From: Methanobrevibacter sp.
Lineage (GTDB): Archaea > Methanobacteriota > Methanobacteria > Methanobacteriales > Methanobacteriaceae
Assembly: GCA_017652345.1 (NCBI GenBank)
Contig: JAGCBE010000086.1
Span: 1 to 13,776, forward strand
DNA length: 13,776 bases
Direction: 5' to 3'
Shown: positions 1 to 3,934 of the stretch, piece after piece
How the letters are laid out: every line of letters begins with the position of its first letter
Position numbering within the stretch: position 1 is the first letter of the stretch
Notes under the pieces: generated by a model
Told to the model about the DNA's origin: nothing
Databases searched by the model: none
The model's input: the letters and a program-made list of their open reading frames with translations, nothing else
Translations under genes and position numbers: made by a program

Positions 1-17
1 AATTTGAACGTGGACGG

Positions 18-26
18 CGAACAAAT
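18..26. repeat. 9-base inverted match to the right end
   Basis: CGAACAAAT here is the exact reverse complement of the last nine bases of the window (13768-13776). Protein-primed linear genomes end in inverted terminal repeats, so this could be part of one. The left copy, however, starts 17 bases in from the window edge, and nine A-rich bases can match by chance. Confidence 0.25.
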
Positions 27-52
27 AATATAAAATGTTCGTGATAGATATA

Positions 53-79
53 CTAGCACTTAACAATAACGAGTGCTAA
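53..79. promoter_or_regulatory. CIRCE-like operator 1 (HrcA-type dyad)
   Basis: The sequence is CTAGCACTT, nine bases, then GAGTGCTAA. The CIRCE consensus bound by the heat-shock repressor HrcA is TTAGCACTC, nine bases, GAGTGCTAA. Here 16 of 18 arm positions agree and the nine-base spacing is exact. A -10-like TATACT (49-54) overlaps its left edge, the usual CIRCE placement, but no -35 is visible at the right distance. A second, better copy lies at 1409-1435. Confidence 0.7.
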
Positions 80-105
80 AATCGAATAAGTCAAGCAAAA
101 ACGTT

Positions 106-167
106 ATACAAATTTACACAAAATCATACAAATTTTACACAAAATTATACAAAATTACAAAAACTAT
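106..167. repeat. Three degenerate ~20-base phased A/T-rich repeats
   Basis: Units begin at 106, 126 and 147, each opening with ATACAAA or ATACAAAA and continuing with a TTACACAAAAT-like segment. The third unit is the most degenerate. The 20-21 base period is two helical turns, so the A-tracts lie on one face of the DNA just upstream of the -10 at 190. Possible roles are an UP-element or curved DNA, tandem operator sites, or binding sites for a p6-like nucleoprotein. The choice between these is inference. Confidence 0.6.
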
Positions 168-186
168 ATACCCATTTATATAACTA

Positions 187-195
187 TGTTATAAT
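187..195 (+). promoter_or_regulatory. Early promoter, extended -10
   Basis: TGTTATAAT is a perfect TATAAT (190-195) with the TGn extension. The hexamer 17 bases upstream (TATACC) is a poor -35, so this would be an extended -10 promoter helped by the A/T-rich phased repeats just upstream. Initiation is expected near 202, reading into the gene at 409. Confidence 0.6.
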
Positions 196-273
196 AAAGG
201 CGTAAGGTAGAAAAGGCGGTGTTGTGTATCGAACGATAACCAAAATTGAATAGTTAGTAAAAACGTTAAAATC

Positions 274-303
274 TTGACTATATGCAACTAACGAACATAT
301 AGA
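274..303 (+). promoter_or_regulatory. Possible second early promoter
   Basis: TTGACT (274-279), an 18-base spacer and TATAGA (298-303) make a moderate SigA-type match facing the first gene. The -10 lies inside the inverted repeat CTATATG/CATATAG, so a dimeric regulator or a hairpin could affect it. It is weaker than the promoter at 190. Confidence 0.35.
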
Positions 304-408
304 GCCGTGCGCGGACTTGTAGCCGTGTTGATAAGACTAATAACAAACAATAACGAGTAAATAAAACATAAATAAAAATATAACGAATAAAGGAAGGACA
401 AAAACATT

Positions 409-1062
409 ATGAAAAATTTACACGATTTTACAAACGAACAACTAAACGAATTAAAGGACGCTTTAAGCATTAGAAATAAGGCGTTAAACGATTTACAAGA
501 CAAATACAACACAAACGACGTAAACGCGATTTTAGAGCAATTAAAAGACGTTGTAAGCGTTGTTAACGAGTGCGATTTTGCACTAATTATTAATGGTGTT
601 AACTCTAAGGACTTAGGACAATTAATCAATTGTAGCGAAAACCATATGAACGAGTTAAAACGTCAAGGTGAAAATGGTTTTATCTATAACGGCGATATAA
701 ACTATTTAGCAGTTGCAAGATATTATAAAAAATCACTTGATAATAAAAAATGTGATAAACTAACACTTAATCAATTAATCCAATGTATTAATAATAAAGT
801 AGAATATAACGAACAAACAATAATCGAAAGTGGTTATGAATTAGTTAACAAGGACGGCTTGAAATTACACGTTAACGAAGTATTACAAGATATTAAGAAT
901 TTTACTATCATAGGATATATTGAAAAGGACGAACAACAAAAGCCATTTACACTAGGCAGTACAAAATTTGTTGAATTATACTGCAAAATTGCTGGTGTTA
1001 AAAAGGTGTCTTTAAAATTACAACCTAAACAAACAAGCGTGGACGATTTACTAACATTCTAA
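409..1062 (+). CDS. Early protein of unknown function with possible winged-helix/HTH segment
   Basis: First gene of the early arm, 217 aa, starting at an ATG preceded by AAGGAAGG. I do not recognise the family. Residues about 66-106 (SKDLGQLINCSENHMNELKR, then a short turn and INYLAVARYY) resemble the excisionase/MerR-like pattern of helix, turn, helix, wing and a following YxxxAVxxY helix. A DNA-binding role is therefore plausible. The first 50 residues look helical and charged, and the C-terminus ends in DDLLTF. Being promoter-proximal, in a transcript of only two genes and next to dense operator-like dyads, it is the best candidate for a phage regulator. A replication accessory role (for example a p6-like DNA-organising protein) is also possible. 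Confidence 0.6.
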   Translation: MKNLHDFTNEQLNELKDALSIRNKALNDLQDKYNTNDVNAILEQLKDVVSVVNECDFALIINGVNSKDLGQLINCSENHMNELKRQGENGFIYNGDINYLAVARYYKKSLDNKKCDKLTLNQLIQCINNKVEYNEQTIIESGYELVNKDGLKLHVNEVLQDIKNFTIIGYIEKDEQQKPFTLGSTKFVELYCKIAGVKKVSLKLQPKQTSVDDLLTF

Positions 1063-1078
1063 TTGAAAGCGTGAATTT

Positions 1079-1315
1079 ATGGACGATTTAAAGATATTAT
1101 ATTTTAAACACTATTCGATAATATCACTATTAAATGGGCGTTGCGATTGTTTTAAGGCTTTAAACGTCAATTATAAAAACGATAGACAAAAACAACTAAA
1201 ACGCCGTCAATTGATTAGTTTTTACGAACGTATTAAAAATAGTGAGTTTTACAACGATAGCAAAAAAGAAAAATACTTAAAGCGTATACAAAATGAAATA
1301 GACGCTTTAAGATAG
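1079..1315 (+). CDS. Small basic early protein, unknown
   Basis: A 78-aa protein, 16 bases after the previous stop, with only a weak Shine-Dalgarno (TGAAAG), so translation probably leans on the gene before it. It is rich in Lys and Arg, with basic blocks KNDRQKQLKRRQ (residues about 33-44) and KKEKYLKR, suggesting a nucleic-acid-binding or host-interaction protein. No signal peptide, membrane segment or known domain is visible. A strong terminator follows ten bases after its stop, so it is the last gene of the first early transcript. Confidence 0.6.
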   Translation: MDDLKILYFKHYSIISLLNGRCDCFKALNVNYKNDRQKQLKRRQLISFYERIKNSEFYNDSKKEKYLKRIQNEIDALR

Positions 1316-1324
1316 TATAAGACT

Positions 1325-1349
1325 AAATCACTCGTTAGAGTGATTTTTT
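1325..1349 (+). terminator. Intrinsic terminator closing the first early transcript
   Basis: AAATCACTC (1325-1333), loop GTTA, GAGTGATTT (1338-1346) form a nine-base-pair hairpin merging into a T run (1344-1349). It starts ten bases after the stop at 1315. It separates genes 409-1315 from the replication operon, which therefore needs its own promoter or readthrough. Confidence 0.85.
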
Positions 1350-1408
1350 CTTATTCAAAAATCGTCCATTATTTTGGCAGTTAGTTATAACGAACGCCAA
1401 ATCGAAAA

Positions 1409-1435
1409 TTAGCACTCGCACCGTTAGAGTGCTAG
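1409..1435. promoter_or_regulatory. CIRCE operator 2 (HrcA-type dyad, near perfect)
   Basis: TTAGCACTC (1409-1417), nine bases, GAGTGCTAG (1427-1435) matches the HrcA operator TTAGCACTC, nine bases, GAGTGCTAA in 17 of 18 arm positions with the exact spacing. It lies in the control region ahead of the replication operon. CIRCE normally represses chaperone operons and is released when GroEL is titrated by unfolded protein. Its presence here suggests the phage is read by host HrcA or by a mimic of it. Confidence 0.8.
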
Positions 1436-1480
1436 ATTGTATACAATTAAACGTTATGTAATTAGATTGTATGCAATCAA
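1434..1480. repeat. Two GTATAC/GTATGC palindromes exactly 30 bases apart
   Basis: AGATTGTATACAATTAA (1434-1450) and AGATTGTATGCAATCAA (1464-1480) agree in 15 of 17 positions. The first contains the perfect palindrome ATTGTATACAAT; the second is GATTG, four bases, CAATC. Spacing of 30 bases is close to three helical turns, suiting cooperative binding by a dimeric regulator. TTGTATACAA resembles operators of GntR-family repressors, but that assignment is only a resemblance. Confidence 0.65.
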
Positions 1481-1484
1481 AAAC

Positions 1485-1512
1485 AGTTGAATAGTTGTTC
1501 AACTGTTCAACC
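1485..1512. repeat. GTTGAA/GTTCAAC operator block, copy 1
   Basis: AGTTGAAT, AGTT, GTTCAACT, GTTCAACC: an inverted pair of eight-base arms separated by four bases, plus a third direct arm. The same architecture, 25 of 28 bases identical, occurs at 13632-13659 upstream of the late promoter, and a looser copy at 13689-13708. A shared trans-acting factor for the middle and late regions is likely. Confidence 0.7.
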
Positions 1513-1520
1513 GTTCGTCT

Positions 1521-1530
1521 GCGTATACGC
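1521..1530. repeat. GCGTATACGC perfect palindrome
   Basis: A ten-base perfect palindrome sharing the GTATAC core with 1439-1444, in a locally GC-rich patch of an otherwise AT-rich region. It may be a third site of the GTATAC set, though the flanks differ. Confidence 0.4.
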
Positions 1531-1582
1531 ATAACGCGTGCGTGCGAACATACATTAATTTATTAAAATCGTCGGGGTAGGG

Positions 1583-1608
1583 TGTTGGAATTTCAAAACG
1601 TTCCAACA
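1583..1608. repeat. Inverted repeat TGTTGGAA/TTCCAACA ahead of the replication operon
   Basis: TGTTGGAA (1583-1590), ten bases, TTCCAACA (1601-1608), followed by TTTTAC. It lies 38 bases upstream of the first start codon of the replication operon. It could be an operator or, as RNA, a leader hairpin. The downstream T run is too short for a convincing terminator. Confidence 0.5.
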
Positions 1609-1645
1609 TTTTACTCATTCAGTTTAATTTTTGAAGGAAGGAGAA

Positions 1646-1885
1646 ATGGTAAATGTGGCACAAAGTATGAAAGTATATTTGAATAGCGAAAAGTTTAAAT
1701 GTGTAGAACAAATGAACGTTCAAAGTCAATTACTTGCGGACTTGAATGAGAACGCAGGTGAGTATGATGCAGACACGTTTAAGGAAAAATCGGAAAATGT
1801 AAAGAAAGAATATAGTAGATTACAAGGTAGATTAGAAATGATTAACGAAGTTATAAAATTTTGTGAAGAACGAGGTAGATATTAA
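1646..1885 (+). CDS. Small helical early protein, unknown
   Basis: About 79 aa from the ATG at 1646. An in-frame TTG at 1631 lies upstream of the Shine-Dalgarno (AAGGAAGGAG, 1634-1643) and is therefore unlikely. The GTG at 1655 is a second candidate with looser spacing. The protein is charged and predicted mostly helical, with a coiled-coil-like second half (residues about 38-75, rich in Lys, Glu and Arg). I do not recognise it. Its stop overlaps the next ATG by one base (TAATG), so the two are translationally coupled, and it heads the replication operon. Confidence 0.6.
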   Translation: MVNVAQSMKVYLNSEKFKCVEQMNVQSQLLADLNENAGEYDADTFKEKSENVKKEYSRLQGRLEMINEVIKFCEERGRY

Positions 1886-2190
1886 TGAAAGATTTTGATT
1901 ATGTTAAATATGATAAATGGAATTTAGTAAACGATTTAAAAGAACGTTTTGATGAATTAAACGTTAGAAAAATCTTAAAGACTATATACAGATATGAACG
2001 TAGAGAAAAAACTTCTTTACTCGGTTGGATAAAGTTTTCAAAAGATTTTAAACAGTTTAAGCGAGTAACGCGTTTTAAGGCTCGTGGAATTGGTGAAAAA
2101 TCGTTTATAGCGTTAAAAGAAATAATAAATGGTGAAAAATTTAGAGATATGTTTGTTATGATTATCAACAATCGTTATGGTGAGGTATAA
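1885..2190 (+). CDS. Small basic protein with helix-hairpin-helix-like motif
   Basis: A 101-aa, Lys/Arg-rich protein whose ATG overlaps the preceding stop. Residues about 64-81 (FKARGIGEKSFIALKEII) match the helix, GxG hairpin, helix pattern of HhH motifs and recall the RNA polymerase alpha C-terminal domain segment with GxGEKS and a following helix. This suggests non-specific DNA backbone binding or mimicry of that domain. The first 60 residues are strongly basic with no domain I recognise. Its position early in the replication operon fits a DNA-binding accessory or transcription-modulating factor. Confidence 0.6.
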   Translation: MKDFDYVKYDKWNLVNDLKERFDELNVRKILKTIYRYERREKTSLLGWIKFSKDFKQFKRVTRFKARGIGEKSFIALKEIINGEKFRDMFVMIINNRYGEV

Positions 2191-2191
2191 T

Positions 2192-2641
2192 ATGAAAGAA
2201 AAAAGATTAAGTAAAAATTTTGAATTAAGATTAAGGGATTATGTTAAGAATAGAACATATAAAATCGAGTTTAAAGAAGAACTTGAAGCATTTTATCCGT
2301 TAAACTTTGTAAGGGATATTAAGAACGTTTATTTTAGACCAAGTAAAGAAAAGGTCGAGAGTTGGAATTTTTGTAATGAGTTTGTGACTGCATTTAAGCG
2401 TATAGCAAATATTGACGATTGTGGTATTACATTTTACACATCTTATCAGTTTACATATTGTATAACTTTTGAGTGGGAATTTTCAACTTATCTTATAAAG
2501 ATTACAAAAGACCATATCTATTTAATGGGTGAAAGAAAACGTTTAAACGATTTTGTAAAATTTATGATGTATCCATCACAAGCAACTAAACGTTTACACG
2601 AACTAGGATTTTATATGATTATTAAGGAGGAACAAGAATAA
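2192..2641 (+). CDS. Early protein, unknown (about 149 aa)
   Basis: The start chosen is the ATG at 2192, one base after the previous stop and six bases downstream of GGTGAGG. An in-frame ATG at 2177 lies inside the preceding gene and upstream of that ribosome site. The protein mixes a basic N-terminus (KEKRLSKNFELRLRD), a central aromatic and beta-rich stretch, and a C-terminal helix. No signal peptide, membrane segment or known motif is visible. It shares one base with the next start, inside a tightly coupled operon leading to the replication genes. Confidence 0.6.
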   Translation: MKEKRLSKNFELRLRDYVKNRTYKIEFKEELEAFYPLNFVRDIKNVYFRPSKEKVESWNFCNEFVTAFKRIANIDDCGITFYTSYQFTYCITFEWEFSTYLIKITKDHIYLMGERKRLNDFVKFMMYPSQATKRLHELGFYMIIKEEQE

Positions 2642-2934
2642 TGGTAGTTGGTTATAAAGATTTTATAGAAACATTGAAAAACGATATCGAAGAAAGAACC
2701 GAAAAGATTGTTAAAGACGGTATGAAAGTTATTAAGAATTTTCAAGACGACCCTGAAAAATGGACGCCTAAGATGCACGAGAATTTAAGACAAATGGGTT
2801 ATGTAGACGCTTTACAATTTATGTATAAACAATTAACGAATTATGCAATCGGTTATGATATGGAAGATTTAAAAGAAATAGAGAAAAACTATGACGAGTC
2901 AACGTCAGAAAATAACGACAGTAACGTTCAATAG
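2641..2934 (+). CDS. Small acidic helical early protein, unknown
   Basis: A 97-aa protein whose ATG overlaps the upstream TAA, preceded by AAGGAGG. It is predicted helical (KDFIETLKNDIEERTEKIVK, residues about 6-25) with a hydrophilic, acidic and disordered tail of about 20 residues ending SENNDSNVQ. I do not recognise the family. A 39-base gap with a good Shine-Dalgarno separates it from the SSB-like gene, the first real spacing in the operon. Confidence 0.55.
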   Translation: MVVGYKDFIETLKNDIEERTEKIVKDGMKVIKNFQDDPEKWTPKMHENLRQMGYVDALQFMYKQLTNYAIGYDMEDLKEIEKNYDESTSENNDSNVQ

Positions 2935-2973
2935 TCACGTTCAAGACTTTAAAACGGAAAGGAAAATTATATT

Positions 2974-3363
2974 ATGGCAAAGAACGTAGAAATTAGAGTA
3001 TTCGGAAAAGAAAGAACAAAGGAAACAGGGGAGAAGTTTGTGGTTTATTCTTATACACCAAACGGTCAACAATTCTTAAAGGTAGCATTTACTAAGGAAT
3101 GTGCCACAACTCCAAAGAAAACAGGTTATTACCTTTTAACAGTTAATCCAAAAGATTTATCGATTAAAAAAGGTAAGACAATTATCGATAACGAAACAGG
3201 TAGACAATTCAAAGAAAATGACACGTTATTCATAGCAAATATCGCTTCTTTAAAGGAAGACAAAGAATATGAAAAGGTTAGACAAGCGTTAAAGCAAAGT
3301 GAAGTTGAAGACTTACTCGCTCTTGACGAGAATGTAGATTTCGACAAAACGTTTAACGAATAG
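2974..3363 (+). CDS. Probable single-stranded DNA-binding protein (phi29 gp5-like role)
   Basis: A 129-aa protein with a good AAGGAAA ribosome site, close in length to phi29 SSB (gp5, 124 aa). Residues about 4-95 alternate short beta-strand-like segments (VEIRVFGKE, KFVVYSYTP, FLKVAFTK, YYLLTVN, DTLFIANI) with turns, as expected for an OB fold. The last 30 residues are acidic (EDLLALDENVDFDKTFNE), the classical SSB tail type. It sits directly before the terminal protein and polymerase genes, where phi29-like phages carry their SSB. It would coat the displaced strand during protein-primed strand-displacement replication. The assignment rests on position, length and composition, not on a diagnostic motif. 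Confidence 0.55.
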   Translation: MAKNVEIRVFGKERTKETGEKFVVYSYTPNGQQFLKVAFTKECATTPKKTGYYLLTVNPKDLSIKKGKTIIDNETGRQFKENDTLFIANIASLKEDKEYEKVRQALKQSEVEDLLALDENVDFDKTFNE

Positions 3364-3373
3364 GTAAAAGATT

Positions 3374-3934
3374 ATGGCGTTTCAATCTTATGAGAAAAGA
3401 ACACCAGCCGTTAAAACTATAATCAAAGATACAAGAAGATTATATAATAAGATAATGAGTAGAATAGGGAACATTGAAAAAAGGTTCCCTAATTCTCACG
3501 TTTCATCGTCTTTAAAACAACGTATTGGTGGTTATTATAATAATTTCAATTTAAGAGAAATGAGTAATAAAGATATACGTGCATTACATAAAGAGTTAGA
3601 ATTATTTGATACAAAAGAATATAGTCGTGTTAGCGGTTATAAACAATATTATACGGACGTTGAACAAAAGTTAGAAAATTTAAGTGAGATTGATAGAGAA
3701 CGTGCTTGGCAAATGTTCGATAGATTTAAAGAAGAAATTTATATTGACCAACAAATCAAATATAAGATTGTAGGTCAAATCGCTGAGTATATGCAAGACG
3801 GATTAGATGACGAAGAAATAAGAAATAGAATAGAACGATTGAGTATGGACTACGAAGAAAGTCAAGGAAAATCGTTTGAAGATATTGTAAGAGATTACGA
3901 AGACCTAGAAGATTTTTATTACTACGATTTGTAG
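3374..3934 (+). CDS. Probable genome terminal protein (primer for DNA replication)
   Basis: A 186-aa, highly charged, almost entirely helical protein directly upstream of the polymerase, the place of gene 3 (terminal protein) in phi29. In this family the terminal protein supplies a Ser, Thr or Tyr hydroxyl on which the polymerase starts, and stays covalently bound to the 5' ends. Visible features are a basic N-terminal third (KTIIKDTRRLYNKIMSRIGN), a coiled-coil-like middle, and an acidic, aromatic C-terminus (DYEDLEDFYYYDL) rich in Tyr. I cannot assign the priming residue. It is shorter than phi29 TP (266 aa). Its TAG stop (3932-3934) is followed immediately, in the same frame, by the polymerase start. 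The call rests mainly on synteny. Confidence 0.6.
   Translation: MAFQSYEKRTPAVKTIIKDTRRLYNKIMSRIGNIEKRFPNSHVSSSLKQRIGGYYNNFNLREMSNKDIRALHKELELFDTKEYSRVSGYKQYYTDVEQKLENLSEIDRERAWQMFDRFKEEIYIDQQIKYKIVGQIAEYMQDGLDDEEIRNRIERLSMDYEESQGKSFEDIVRDYEDLEDFYYYDL

Larger units (their letters stand above)
1..408. other. Left-end non-coding leader / control region
   Basis: No convincing gene lies here; an antisense open frame starting at 629 is only a shadow of the first gene. The region holds a CIRCE-like dyad (53-79), phased A/T-rich repeats (106-167), an extended -10 promoter (187-195), a half copy of the GTTGAA-type operator (TTGAATAGTT at 246-255), a weaker promoter (274-303) overlapping the inverted repeat CTATATG/CATATAG (278-284 and 296-302), and a direct repeat AGCCGTG (303-309 and 321-327). 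An RNA started near 202 would carry a roughly 200-base untranslated leader. By position a packaging RNA could sit here, as in phi29, but I could not recognise a pRNA fold. Confidence 0.6.
1350..1645. other. Gene-free regulatory hub between the two early transcripts
   Basis: About 295 bases with no plausible gene; a 65-codon antisense frame (1532 to 1335) lacks a recognisable product. It holds an unusual run of dyads: a CIRCE-like operator (1409-1435), two palindromes 30 bases apart (1434-1480), a GTTGAA/GTTCAAC block (1485-1512), GCGTATACGC (1521-1530) and TGTTGGAA/TTCCAACA (1583-1608). It must contain the control of the replication operon, but I found no clear -35/-10 pair. TTGGCA at 1374-1379 is a good -35 that lacks a -10 at the right distance. 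Confidence 0.6.

Noticed and set aside
69..75. AACGAGT words as a repeat family (also 352-358, 13727-13733, 13742-13748)
   Set aside because: The word also appears inside genes and follows from the general AACG richness of the sequence, so it is not a specific repeat.
200..408. phi29-like packaging RNA in the leader
   Set aside because: The position would fit, but I see only short, weak stems and none of the pRNA layout; not supportable without folding and comparison.
288..629. Antisense 113-codon frame
   Set aside because: Low-complexity hydrophobic translation antisense to the first early gene and its leader; no ribosome site; shadow frame.
1325..1349. Third CIRCE-like dyad (TCACTC/GAGTGA)
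   Set aside because: The loop is four bases rather than nine, the arms differ, and a T run follows: it is a terminator.
1335..1532. Antisense 65-codon frame in the regulatory hub
   Set aside because: Spans the CIRCE dyad and palindromes, has no ribosome site or recognisable product, and its composition follows the operators.
3932..3934. Global TAG recoding (amber read as an amino acid)
   Set aside because: TAG ends several other genes (for example at 1315, 2934, 3363 and 6070) where reading on would not give a sensible extension, so only local readthrough at the TP/polymerase junction remains possible.
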